DNA of 64,000 nucleotides from assembly GCF_017104715.1 (NCBI RefSeq), contig NZ_JAAGPI010000004.1, forward strand, positions 248,001-312,000, given 5' to 3'. Shown piece by piece: positions 17,421 through 25,848 of the stretch; position 1 is the first letter of the stretch; each line of letters opens with the position of its first letter. Both the position numbers and the translations under genes were made by a program. Source of the stretch: Burkholderia sp. Ac-20365. Its GTDB lineage: Bacteria > Pseudomonadota > Gammaproteobacteria > Burkholderiales > Burkholderiaceae. The notes under the pieces were generated by a model. It was given only the letters and a program-made list of their open reading frames with translations. It was not told where the DNA came from and searched no databases.

Positions 17421-18866
17421 TTAGAGGGAGTCGACGGCAACGTCGAAGAACCCCTGGCAGACGGTGCAGCGAAACAGCCGGCGTCTGATCAGCGCGGCAG
17501 TTTTCGTGCGCGTGCGCTTGAACCCATGCGGGCGTGCCACGACAATCTCGCGGCAATGCGGGCACCAGATCTGCGGCGCGGGTGCTTTGAGACCAAGCCG
17601 CACCCGGCGCTCGAAATCACCCGACGGGTCGAGAGCGAGCAACCACTCACGAAAACGCTGAACCCACGACTTGATGATCTCCGGCTTTGTGCCCAGCGCC
17701 TCCGCAGCGTCGCGCAGGGTTCTGTGTTGCGAAAGGAGCGGGAGGATTGCGTAGAGCATGTCCTTGCGCAACATGTTGGCCATCGGCGTTCTGGTTGTCC
17801 GCGTGAAAAACCGGGCGCACGCTCTGCACTGGAACTGGGGTAACGCGAGGGCGGCGCGCATCTTCCCGGTGAGTCGCGTGTCGGCGCTGCCGCAGTGCGG
17901 ACAGGCCGGCGGCTCCGGGCTGGGCGACAGGGCAAGGTCGACGTGCTTTTTCAGGAACCGGGTGAGCGTTTTGTCCTCGGTGAAGCGCCGCGCGATCGGG
18001 CTGTTGCTGCGCAGCGGCCTGCTGAAGTCGAAGCGCTCGGCCGCCGCCAGGGGAAGATCGGGCTTCGGTAACTGATCTGGCGGCGCGTGAGGTTCCAGCT
18101 TCATGGACGCAACGTCGATGCGCGGGAGGTCAGGCGCATCGAGGCCAGAGCGCAGGCGGCGCGCCGCCGCGTTCCGTGCGAGGTCGTCGACGACGATGAG
18201 CGGCACGCAGTCGACCGATGAATCGGCCTGAAGCGGCCAGGAGAGGAGACATGCGGGACACTTCGCGAGTCGCCGCTGATCGACGCTATATCCGCCATTG
18301 AGCTTTACACCGCCGCGGCCGCATCTCGGGCACTCGCCAGCGGGCCGATACTTGATGCCGAGCCTCACCAGCGATGTCCAGTGGCCATCTGGATCGTGCG
18401 CCGCGATCAGCTGGCGAAAACGCATCAGCCAGTTCGATGCCGCGGCATAGTCAACCTGCAGGCGGCGCGATGCCTCCTCGAGCGGAATCGGTTGCGACAA
18501 CAGGGCGAAGAACGCGGGCATCTTGCTCGCAAATCGAAGCCGCGCGAGCGGACTTCCCGTCAACCTCGTGAATAGCCTCCGGCACGCGCCACAGCGGAAG
18601 TAGGGGACCGCGTGATATCGATTGGGCCGCTGGTGCAGTCGCGCGTTCACGCGTCCGCAATGCGGGCACTTCGGCGTGGGTTTGACGTCGGCTGCGTGCA
18701 GTTCTGTCCAGAGACTGGCCACGAACGCCGTCAGCGCGGTGTTCTCCTCGCTACCGTAGTCACGCTCGCCCGTCCGCGTGATAGGCGTCCGGGCGTCGAA
18801 TATCGCACCGGTGGCGACGCGTTTGTTTTTGCGGGCGCGGGCGGTAGTTTTCGAGGCTTGTCGCAT
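17421..18866 (-). CDS. DUF746-type duplicated zinc-ribbon protein
   Basis: This 481-residue protein is an internal duplication. The N-terminal half (about 66-206) and C-terminal half (about 321-470) each have a CPHC ribbon paired with CxxC, then a helix-turn-helix-like region (LSQ...AAS/AEALG...W..RFR..L...DP.G), then a second CPxC ribbon. Cysteine pairs are at 67/70 with 92/95, 179/182 with 203/206, 322/325 with 347/350, and 435/438 with 467/470. This matches my memory of DUF746 proteins of Burkholderia and Ralstonia, whose ribbon-HTH layout recalls insertion-sequence InsA-type DNA-binding proteins. The DNA target is unknown. Confidence 0.7.
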   Translation of the reverse strand: MRQASKTTARARKNKRVATGAIFDARTPITRTGERDYGSEENTALTAFVASLWTELHAADVKPTPKCPHCGRVNARLHQRPNRYHAVPYFRCGACRRLFTRLTGSPLARLRFASKMPAFFALLSQPIPLEEASRRLQVDYAAASNWLMRFRQLIAAHDPDGHWTSLVRLGIKYRPAGECPRCGRGGVKLNGGYSVDQRRLAKCPACLLSWPLQADSSVDCVPLIVVDDLARNAAARRLRSGLDAPDLPRIDVASMKLEPHAPPDQLPKPDLPLAAAERFDFSRPLRSNSPIARRFTEDKTLTRFLKKHVDLALSPSPEPPACPHCGSADTRLTGKMRAALALPQFQCRACARFFTRTTRTPMANMLRKDMLYAILPLLSQHRTLRDAAEALGTKPEIIKSWVQRFREWLLALDPSGDFERRVRLGLKAPAPQIWCPHCREIVVARPHGFKRTRTKTAALIRRRLFRCTVCQGFFDVAVDSL

Positions 18867-19047
18867 CAGGTCCTCGGTAGCCAGCCGCGCCGCGGCGCCG
18901 CCGGTCAGGGAGATCAGGGAAGAAGTGGTCTTTGCGCCGTTAACGGTTGAGGCAAGCCCGAAGTTTAATCCGGCGGCCCTGGCATGCCCCGTGTCATGCC
19001 GTCGGCATAAAAGATCTTGGCGACGAAATCTTGACCCCTGCGGCCCC

Positions 19048-19053
19048 TATAAT
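19048..19053 (+). promoter_or_regulatory. TATAAT -10 box for the 19090 gene
   Basis: A perfect TATAAT lies 37 bases before the ATG. A TTGACC at 19031-19036 is only 11 bases away, so a clear -35 box is missing and the promoter may be weak or activator-dependent. Confidence 0.35.
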
Positions 19054-19089
19054 CGGCACCATTCGAGAGCCGATGAGGAGGTCGCGCCC

Positions 19090-19548
19090 ATGCCAATATG
19101 CCCAGATTTCGCCAGTGCCTTCCAGAAAAACATGGCCGCGCTGGGCCTGCCCTCGCCGTCAGGTCTCTTCGGCACTGTGCAGACTGCAACTGCCAACCTC
19201 GCCGCCATGCTCAATGCATTCAAGTCCGTCGGCACCGGCGCCACGATGGGAGAAATCATCGGCGCGACAACGGGGCTGGAGGTGTTGAGCGTCGTCGGCG
19301 GTATCACTGCGTCGTTCTACATTGGTGCGGTGATCGGTAGCCTGATCGTCGCGGCTGATACAGCGATGGTGTGTACGGACGCGTCGAGTGCGATATGGAA
19401 CATCCATCGGTGGGGGACGCAGAACGGCATCGCGATACCGGCATCCATGTACACCTTCCTTCGCCGATATCCGGAAGTCGTCATTGATCGGCCAGGTCGC
19501 GTCGTGTACGCATTGCGCGCCGCGCGCGCGGCGAGGGCGGCCGCATGA
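19090..19548 (+). CDS. Membrane protein, 152 aa
   Basis: AGGAGG lies eight bases before the ATG at 19090. The protein has a glycine- and alanine-rich helical membrane segment at about residues 62-95 (LEVLSVVGGITASFYIGAVIG then SLIVAADTAM), which may be one long or two short helices, with an N-terminal soluble helix. The C-terminus is basic and arginine/alanine-rich. A four-base ATGA overlap joins it to the next small membrane gene. It could be a pore-type or immunity-type protein, but that is a guess. Confidence 0.6.
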   Translation: MPICPDFASAFQKNMAALGLPSPSGLFGTVQTATANLAAMLNAFKSVGTGATMGEIIGATTGLEVLSVVGGITASFYIGAVIGSLIVAADTAMVCTDASSAIWNIHRWGTQNGIAIPASMYTFLRRYPEVVIDRPGRVVYALRAARAARAAA

Positions 19549-19754
19549 AATGGATGACGGACAAGCTCGCGCTTATCGTGGTCGCGATTGCATGCGCCGC
19601 AGGAGCCTGGGCGCTGATGCACTACTCGGGCGATTGGTTCTTCCCCGTGGTGACGCTCGTAGCGGTGTTGTGCTTCTACGTCGATAACCGGCGTCTGCGC
19701 GCGCTGCTTCGGCAGCACAACATCGATCCGCGCTCGACGCGCCGCCAGGTCTAG
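19545..19754 (+). CDS. Small membrane protein, 69 aa
   Basis: The start ATG overlaps the upstream stop as ATGA. Two hydrophobic stretches (about residues 8-25 and 30-45) then a basic tail (RRLRALLRQHNI) predict a small hairpin membrane protein, with the tail in the cytoplasm. It is translated with the preceding 152-residue membrane protein and likely acts with it. Confidence 0.6.
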   Translation: MKWMTDKLALIVVAIACAAGAWALMHYSGDWFFPVVTLVAVLCFYVDNRRLRALLRQHNIDPRSTRRQV

Positions 19755-19805
19755 GACGCGGAGGCTTGAAGGGGCGGCGAATCACGGCGAGTCGCGTCGA
19801 TTGGA

Positions 19806-20030
19806 CTATCGGACCTCGCGGTACATGGCAGGGCCCCCGATCAGGCCGATCGCTGTTGTTTCATCGCGCCCATAGTTGCGTGACTCCTTGCGTACCTCAT
19901 AGCCGTCTTCATCACGGCGCAGCCGCGCGATGTGTTCTGCAACGGTGGCAACCTCGTCGCGCACCGCGGCCATATCGCGCATCACGAGTTCGCCGGGCAG
20001 CGATTTAAGACACTCCATTAGCTTTGCCAC
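19806..20030 (-). CDS. Hypothetical protein, 74 aa
   Basis: This is a small soluble helical protein, rich in acidic and arginine residues (VAEHIARLRRDEDGYEVRKE). GTG at 20030 follows GAGAGGAAATCCCAC, giving a plausible ribosome site; an ATG four codons later is the alternative. It reads away from the neighbouring CoiA-like gene, with a 225-base spacer between them. Confidence 0.45.
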   Translation of the reverse strand: MAKLMECLKSLPGELVMRDMAAVRDEVATVAEHIARLRRDEDGYEVRKESRNYGRDETTAIGLIGGPAMYREVR

Positions 20031-20200
20031 GTGGGATTTCCTCTCTAAGCCGGTTGCCGATCCTGTCTATCTTACCTGCCATCTACGCGAGTCAACGCCA
20101 GGCATAGGCATCCCTCGGCCAGCGGTCGGCTGGTCTCATTCTCGTGATTGATCAGCGACGCCAATCGGATGGAGACGCCCGTCTAAAAACCCGGCCTATC

Positions 20201-20219
20201 GGACGCAGAAAAGGCGTCC
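20201..20219 (+). promoter_or_regulatory. Hairpin upstream of the second CoiA-like gene
   Basis: GGACGC (20201-20206) pairs with GCGTCC (20214-20219) across a seven-base loop of AGAAAAG. It lies 37 bases before the start of the CoiA-like gene, partly overlapping a TAGAAT (20220-20225) that could serve as a -10 box. Its role is unknown. Confidence 0.4.
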
Positions 20220-20255
20220 TAGAATGGCGCCTACTTCCTCATTACCGATTTGCCG

Positions 20256-21332
20256 ATGCCCCTGAAGTGCCTTTCGCCGGACGGGCCGGTGCACGCGTTC
20301 GACTTCACGCGTGAGCAGTTCGAGTTACTGCGCCTGAAGCACAAGGCGCAGGGACACCTGTCATTCAAGTGCTGCGACGGGCAGGTCGGCCTGCGGGCAT
20401 CAGCGGGTGGTATCCAGCACTTCTATCATGTTAAGCGCGGCGGCTGCAGGTACGAGGGAGGGGAGACGCTCGAGCACCTGCGGGCGAAGGAGGTGATCGT
20501 TCGCGCTGCGCGCAGGGCAGGCTGGCACGCCGAGACGGAGTTCGAAGACGAACTGGGCCGCTGGCGAGCGGACGTGCTGCTGACCAGGGGGACGGCGAGG
20601 CTCGCGTTCGAGGTCCAGTGGAGCGCGCAGACGTGGGCCGATACGCTGATCCGACAGCAGCGATACCGGGACAGCGACGTCCGCGGGTTATGGCTCTTTC
20701 GCCGGGCGAGCTACGAGCCGGCGAAGGATACGCCAGCGTTCCAGATCCGCGTGGTAGATGGAGGCAGCGGATTTGATGTCCTCATCTCGCCGCCCAAGGA
20801 GAAATGGGTGTACCCTGGCGAGGCCGACGACTGGATGGATCTCTCGGTGTTTGTGCATTGCGCCCTGCACCGGGGACTGAATTTCGGCCAGGGTGCGAGT
20901 GCGCGGCGCTTCTCGCTTCGCTATACGGGAGATGCATCGGCCAAGCCCTGCGCATGTGGCGTCGCCGATCTGTTCGTACCGTACGCCTTTTCTGCGACGC
21001 CGCTCGACCTCGACGGCCACCGCTCATACACCTGGCATAGGAGCCAACGCTGGCGCTATCCGCCCGCCTGGCTGAATGCGTTCTCCCGTCACTGCAACGC
21101 GACCACCAGGAAGCTCAAGCTTGCGTATGCAAGGAAGCTGGACGAGCACCCGCACTATTTCACGTGGCATTGCCCTGATTGCGATGCGGAGGTTTCGAAC
21201 CTCGACGACCGCTACAGCACCGTCGAGGTAAAGGACACAGAGGTTTCCTCGCTTCCGGCGCCGACGCCTCGGTCTCCCGAGGCGAAGTTTGCCAACCGGT
21301 GGTGGATAGACCCGGAAGTGCTGGCGCTCTAG
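20256..21332 (+). CDS. CoiA-like protein (second of three)
   Basis: This 358-residue protein begins with a CCDGQVGLRAS segment and IQHFYHVKRGGC (HFYH near residues 55-58), the N-terminal CoiA-type zinc module. ETLEHLRAKEVIVRAARRAG follows, then the nuclease-like core at about 100-125: GRWRADVLL, then LAFEVQWSAQT, with RQQRYRDSDVRGLWLFRR after it. These are the D...E-V-Q patterns of the CoiA/DUF6035-type PD-(D/E)XK fold, giving a possible DNA-processing function. The remaining 200 residues include a second cysteine cluster (CPDCDAEV). The ATG at 20256 is used although TTG at 20250 is also in frame. It is unrelated in detail to the two others. Confidence 0.7.
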   Translation: MPLKCLSPDGPVHAFDFTREQFELLRLKHKAQGHLSFKCCDGQVGLRASAGGIQHFYHVKRGGCRYEGGETLEHLRAKEVIVRAARRAGWHAETEFEDELGRWRADVLLTRGTARLAFEVQWSAQTWADTLIRQQRYRDSDVRGLWLFRRASYEPAKDTPAFQIRVVDGGSGFDVLISPPKEKWVYPGEADDWMDLSVFVHCALHRGLNFGQGASARRFSLRYTGDASAKPCACGVADLFVPYAFSATPLDLDGHRSYTWHRSQRWRYPPAWLNAFSRHCNATTRKLKLAYARKLDEHPHYFTWHCPDCDAEVSNLDDRYSTVEVKDTEVSSLPAPTPRSPEAKFANRWWIDPEVLAL

Positions 21333-21386
21333 GCAGAGCGGACGATCGATTTCACCTGGCGCGCCGCCGTCCGAAGGAGGCTCATC

Positions 21387-21824
21387 ATGCCCACCCGAAT
21401 TTGCAATCGCGTCGACCTCGCATTTGAGCAGCTCGAGGCGGCTATCAGGCTGTTCCTCGACGACAAGAGTTACGCCGCGGTGATCACCCTCGCGGGTGCG
21501 GCTGAGCGCGTGCTGGGGCAGGCGCTACGACGCGCTGGTAAAGAGGCGTGCCTGGACTGGAGTTTCGGAGAAACCGCTCCGGTCCATCTCGTGCTGCACG
21601 GCGAACCGTTGAACAAAAAGGTGTACGCCGACGCGCAGAACCGGGTCAGCAACGCACTTCGCCATTTTGACGCATCAGACTCGCCGGACTTCGAAGCGGA
21701 CCTCGACGAAGCTGCCTGCTGGATGCTCGTTCGTGCCTGCGAAAACGGGCATCGGCTCGGCCGCGTCGTGCAGGGCTATGACGAGTTCGACGCCTGGTTC
21801 ATGGAGCATGTCGTTGGGATGTAG
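21387..21824 (+). CDS. Helical protein, HEPN-like or related, 145 aa
   Basis: GAAGGAGG lies eight bases before the ATG, a strong site. The protein opens with VDLAFEQLEAAIRLFLDDKSYAAVITLAGAAERVLGQALRRAG, a helical bundle pattern that resembles HEPN-type or immunity-like domains (a long alpha-helix with an AGAAEE/LGxxL turn). The usual RxxxxxH pair is not visible, so I call it HEPN-like only by shape. The tail is acidic and aromatic. It lies just after the second CoiA-like gene by 54 bases and on the same strand, so they may form a unit. Confidence 0.5.
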   Translation: MPTRICNRVDLAFEQLEAAIRLFLDDKSYAAVITLAGAAERVLGQALRRAGKEACLDWSFGETAPVHLVLHGEPLNKKVYADAQNRVSNALRHFDASDSPDFEADLDEAACWMLVRACENGHRLGRVVQGYDEFDAWFMEHVVGM

Positions 21825-21900
21825 TTCGGCACCCCGGCGAGGATCGGCGGCTTGGCGCCGCCGTCCCGTCGCGCGCAATAGCGCTCTGAGAAACGCTGCG

Positions 21901-22770
21901 CTAGTCCAGCAGCTCGTCGAAGCCGTTGTCCAGTTGCCACTTTGGAGACTGGCACATGGCGAACGTCCGGGCGCACCACTGACCTACATCCGCAAAGTTC
22001 AACAACCGGTATTGGTTCTCGCGAAACTCGAACAGGTCCTCGAACCCGAGCCCGGCTCGCAAAGAGATCGCAATCGACTGGCCATCCATCACCAGGGCGC
22101 CGGGCGTGAACCAGTGCTGACCATCTGATGTCTGGTCAACGAGCGGTTGGCCCAGCAGGGCGATCGCCCCATCGGGGTATTTCTTTTCGAGCTGGCGAAG
22201 GTCATCACTCTCGAAGCCGGTGGGGTTCTCCGCTAAAGCGGCTGGCGCGAGAAGCGGGATGGAAAGATCGAATCGGCGAGAGTGGATGAAAGCAAGAGGC
22301 TCGCGGACACGCGCGGCCAGGTTGATGTCGAACAGCGCCCAATCCAGCATCTCTTTGAAGAAGACGATGTATGCGCGGTGTAGGCCCTGCTCGAAGAAAG
22401 CGTCTCTCGCTTTGAGGACGGGTTTGATGTCGTCGAGTTCGTTCAGTACCGCGTCGGGTCGTCCCGCCGATGGCTGCCAGCTGGCAATCACGGATAAGGC
22501 CTGCTGTTCCTTCAGGATCGGAACCGCGGCACTGAGCCGGACCGCCTGTGCGGTTCGGCGAGCCTCTAACGCGGAGTTGTCGAGATCCTCATCGAGCGGA
22601 CTGACCGGTCCTTTCGCCGCGTTGGCTGAGAGGCTTCGCCAATGCTCGAAGCCAAGGACTACCGCCGTGATTTCCAGACACTGATTGTGGGGGATATCCC
22701 AGAACCCGGGGACGCGGCCGAGACGCTTTGCAGCGCGCCTGGCAAGGGAGATTTCGATCGTTGTACGCAT
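21901..22770 (-). CDS. Unknown protein with Glyoxalase_8-type N-terminal domain
   Basis: The first 50 residues of this 289-residue protein (ARRAAKRLGRVPGFW, then HNQCLEITAVVLGFEHWRSLSANA) match the short N-terminal domain that I know as Glyoxalase_8, marked by a lysine/arginine helix, a histidine, LE..A..LGF..W..L. The rest is unrelated to glyoxalase. It has an alpha/beta body with VDQTSDGQHWFTPGALV and an acidic C-terminus. The same N-terminal domain opens the 56730 and 61038 proteins. The start at 22770 is inferred because the domain begins there; the longer reading to 22956 is probably not translated. Confidence 0.6.
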   Translation of the reverse strand: MRTTIEISLARRAAKRLGRVPGFWDIPHNQCLEITAVVLGFEHWRSLSANAAKGPVSPLDEDLDNSALEARRTAQAVRLSAAVPILKEQQALSVIASWQPSAGRPDAVLNELDDIKPVLKARDAFFEQGLHRAYIVFFKEMLDWALFDINLAARVREPLAFIHSRRFDLSIPLLAPAALAENPTGFESDDLRQLEKKYPDGAIALLGQPLVDQTSDGQHWFTPGALVMDGQSIAISLRAGLGFEDLFEFRENQYRLLNFADVGQWCARTFAMCQSPKWQLDNGFDELLD

Positions 22771-23017
22771 AGTGAGTGAGCCTGTCTTAAGGTTAAATTG
22801 GCCGACGAGCCCACTTCGTCGACTATCCGTAAGACGGTCGAACACACACTGGTTGCTGCAAGAACCCTTGCCTGGACTTTGCCGTAATGTGGGCGGCGTG
22901 GAGAGGGTAGCTCCAGAGACCATTGTCTGGAAAACGCGCACGAAATGCAAGCGCACGGCAAGACGCAGCGGACAGGTCCTGGCCGGGATTCCCGTGCCGA
23001 TCCGTCCGCCACGGCGC

Positions 23018-24004
23018 TCAGGCAGGGCAGCCGGATGTCGGCTGCGAGGAGACGGGCGGCGGGTCGAAGGGAATGCCAGCCTCGTGGAGGCGCGCGAACA
23101 GGTCGCCCGTCTCGAAAGCCCAGTTCTCGGTCATGATGTCCTTCAAACCCAGTCCGCCGCTGGCACGACTGGTGTCGAGCTTGCTCCACTCTGTTTCGGT
23201 GATCATCACGATGGCGAGGAACGGCCGGATTTCTTTCGCTACGTCTTCAACCGACGCGCCCTCGGCAAGTCGGGCGATGCACCTGTCCCGCAGGAACGCA
23301 CAAGGCACGACGTGCTCTGGGTGCGTGCCGCCGTTCTTTCCGTACCCCCTCGGAACGTGCGCGGCGGCGATGAAGTACTCGAAGCATCGCGAGTGCGCTC
23401 CCTCGCCAGCGAGCCGAGTCTGCTGCAGATACCGCACGAGGCGAACGAAAGAGCGCTGAACAATCGATTCGCGGTCGCTGACGGACTGGAATGACCGCGC
23501 CGCCGTGCCGCACAGGATGGCCAGATCGGCGTCAATGGCCTCGTCGAACAGGGCACCGTCGTCGTTCTGTTCCAGCCGCCGCGCCAGCGCGGTCGCCGCC
23601 TCGTACAGAGACAATCCCCTCTGCTTGTAGAAGTCACCCAGCACGAGCTTGCGGACGGCCGTATTCGACATCGTCGTGGGGTTGTGAAAAGCGATGGCGC
23701 GCGTGTCGCCCGCGGAGCCTTCCTCCCACATTTCCAAGAAAAACCGCGCGGTTTCGAAGATCCGCCTGACGAGGGCAGCGCGCTTGGAGGTTTCTGGCGT
23801 CTCGTGGCTTGCGGTCAGCCGGCGCAGGCCGTCATACCTCGGCGTGACAACCTCGAACGCTTCGAGTGCCTCCATCAGCCCCTCCGCCGGACCAAATCCG
23901 ATGCGCAAGCGCCGCTGAAGAAGGGCAACGGATGGGCTTTGTTCGTCGATAACGATGGCCTTTGCCTGGCTGATCAGATCCCGCGCGGGGCTGCTGGTGC
24001 TCAT
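23018..24004 (-). CDS. FtsK-gamma-like winged helix fused to HNH-like region
   Basis: Residues about 9-55 (DLISQAKAIVIDEQSPSVAL, then LQRRLRIGFGPAEGLMEALE) have the full signature of the FtsK gamma domain: the SxSxLQRRxxIGxxxAxxLMexLE pattern that contacts KOPS DNA in FtsK. No motor domain accompanies it. After a helical middle region, residues about 222-260 (GGTHPEHVVPCAFLRD, with LARGAEGASVEDVAK-type helix and later GLGLKDIMTENW) look like an HNH-type or related nuclease end, where H-V-V-P is a common arrangement, though I see no second histidine for certain. The start at 24004 precedes the motif; a further extension to 24064 is leader. This fusion would make a sequence-directed DNA-binding nuclease. 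Confidence 0.6.
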   Translation of the reverse strand: MSTSSPARDLISQAKAIVIDEQSPSVALLQRRLRIGFGPAEGLMEALEAFEVVTPRYDGLRRLTASHETPETSKRAALVRRIFETARFFLEMWEEGSAGDTRAIAFHNPTTMSNTAVRKLVLGDFYKQRGLSLYEAATALARRLEQNDDGALFDEAIDADLAILCGTAARSFQSVSDRESIVQRSFVRLVRYLQQTRLAGEGAHSRCFEYFIAAAHVPRGYGKNGGTHPEHVVPCAFLRDRCIARLAEGASVEDVAKEIRPFLAIVMITETEWSKLDTSRASGGLGLKDIMTENWAFETGDLFARLHEAGIPFDPPPVSSQPTSGCPA

Positions 24005-24230
24005 GTCTTGAATCCTCGTGGAGTCGGTTAGAAGGCGCGGGACTGCGCCCCCAACTCTTAACATGCTCGAGGAGCTTGTAACCTTCCCACTGTTACAAAT
24101 TAGTTGATCGTGGGCGGGCTGCGTCCGCCTTCAGGCTCCGGCATTGAGGCGGAGTCACCAGACGCGCGGGAGAAGGGCGCCCGTCCGATAGAATTGCCAT
24201 CCCATCCGTCTTTCTCAGCCCGCTTTCGCC

Positions 24231-25493
24231 ATGCCTGAAGTCTCAATGCCCTACGGCCAGCGGGATGACCGCCTTGTGCACGTGAACGACCTCACTGAGG
24301 CTGAGCACGGGGCGGCTGCTCGCTGTGTCTGCCCTGGCTGCGGTGAGCCTGTCCTCGCGCGATGGGGCCCGGTCGTTCGGAGACACTTTTCACATGCGGC
24401 CAGCAACTGCTCGCCGAACGTGATGAGCCTGGTGCATCGGTTCGCTCAGGAGTTCATCGCAGGGCAATCGCACCTAGACCTCCCGGTGTTTGTCACGACT
24501 TTGGCCGCGAGCGTACGCGGCCGCGATTACTCGAAGCAACTGGAGTTGCCGGCGGCGCGCATGCAGATCCATCAGGCGTCGCTGGAAAAGACGTTAGAAG
24601 CGCGGTTGCGCCCGGATGTCTGGCTGGTCGCCCATGATGGAGACACCGAAAGCGCCTGCGGGCAGCTCGCGGTCGAAGTAAATTTCCGTCATGCAGTCGA
24701 CGCGGAGAAGCTCGAGGGTATTGCAACCACCGACTTTTCGTGGATCGAGTTCGATATCTCCGATCTAGATTCTGAATGCGTGAACGCAGCGGAGATGGCG
24801 CGGGCCGTCGGGCAACTGGATCGCTGGACGTGGCTGCAAAGACCGGAGAGGAGATCCGCGCAGTTCAATTTCAAACTGGGCATGGAATGGCACGCGAGCG
24901 CGTTCGTGCCTGCTCGTCCCAACGCTGTTCCGGTCGTTAAGCCAAAGCCGTTCCGGAAGTTTCAGGACGCCGCGCGGCAGAGCAGCTGGGCCAAATCCAT
25001 GCTGGCGCGACGCAGGACAGAGACGACGCGCACGGAAGCCGACAACATCGCGTGGTTCGCCGCTCTCTCCGACATCCAGCGCCTCGCTGTGTGTGGTGAG
25101 ATATCCAGCTTCCCCCTTGAGTGGTTGCCACCACACTTCTATCAGGTCGTCGCTGGACCCAGACCGTCGGGGATCAAAAGCCACGCGTGGACTTGGCAAC
25201 TCCCCTTATGGTCGAAGTTTGCCCGAAAGGACCGCGGCTTCACTTCGCTGGAGGTGGCGGCCTGGCTATACGCGGTGCTCGGTGACCGGCAGGAGCACAA
25301 CGAATACGCGTCGACCAACGGCTTTAGCCGGCTCGCGGGCACCGTACACAATTTCCTTGTCAATCTCACCGCCCAGGGGCTGCTTGTGTCCGAACCCACT
25401 GTGCGCGCGGCAGACCGGGTCTTCCTCCGCGCGCCCGATGCGGCGGAGAAGCTCGAGGAAGCGATCAAGATGGCCGTAGCCGACGGCCACTGA
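24231..25493 (+). CDS. CoiA-like protein (third of three)
   Basis: This 420-residue protein has the N-terminal CoiA-type zinc ribbon CVCPGCGEPVLARWGPVVRR followed by HFSHAASNC (residues 32-60), then a core with ARLRPDVWLVAH at about 125-136 and LAVEVNFRHAVDAEKLEGI at about 146-164, and WIEFDISDL after it. Again this is the RPDV...E-V-x-x-x-H...K arrangement of a PD-(D/E)XK CoiA relative. The C-terminal 200 residues are helix-rich with a winged-helix-like end (GLLVSEPTVRAADRVFL). It is 226 bases from the FtsK-gamma/HNH-like gene, divergent from it. Confidence 0.7.
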   Translation: MPEVSMPYGQRDDRLVHVNDLTEAEHGAAARCVCPGCGEPVLARWGPVVRRHFSHAASNCSPNVMSLVHRFAQEFIAGQSHLDLPVFVTTLAASVRGRDYSKQLELPAARMQIHQASLEKTLEARLRPDVWLVAHDGDTESACGQLAVEVNFRHAVDAEKLEGIATTDFSWIEFDISDLDSECVNAAEMARAVGQLDRWTWLQRPERRSAQFNFKLGMEWHASAFVPARPNAVPVVKPKPFRKFQDAARQSSWAKSMLARRRTETTRTEADNIAWFAALSDIQRLAVCGEISSFPLEWLPPHFYQVVAGPRPSGIKSHAWTWQLPLWSKFARKDRGFTSLEVAAWLYAVLGDRQEHNEYASTNGFSRLAGTVHNFLVNLTAQGLLVSEPTVRAADRVFLRAPDAAEKLEEAIKMAVADGH

Positions 25494-25617
25494 CCAGGCG
25501 ATACAGCAGGGATATCCGACTTCTCGTGCGGGAGGTCGGCGCGCAACGCGCTGAGTTTGTTGCTGCGCACCGCAATGCCCATCGGAAGCGGTTAGAAGGA
25601 GCCGGGAAGCCCCGTGG

Positions 25618-25848
25618 CTAGTCTCCTGACTCGATGGCCCGTTCGAGATGTGCGGTGGATCCCGGTGGGATCTGTGGCCCCTGAGGCGCGGTCATTACCT
25701 GGTCGAGCGTGCGAAGGCAGAATTCGCAATGGCCTTCGCCCCATTTGCGGCCGCTCCAGCGGTGGCGCTCACCAACCGGCTTCCCCGTTTTCGGGCTGCG
25801 TCCGCCCAGTGCGCCGCAGGACATCACCCACTGACGTTTCCGGCTCAT
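25618..25848 (-). CDS. Small cysteine-containing protein, 76 aa
   Basis: This is a small basic soluble protein with MSCGALGG near the N-terminus and GHCEFCLRTL in the middle (CxxC), which may bind zinc. Its ATG at 25848 overlaps the stop of the upstream gene as ATGA, so the two are coupled. The later half is proline/glycine-rich. Family unknown. Confidence 0.5.
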   Translation of the reverse strand: MSRKRQWVMSCGALGGRSPKTGKPVGERHRWSGRKWGEGHCEFCLRTLDQVMTAPQGPQIPPGSTAHLERAIESGD

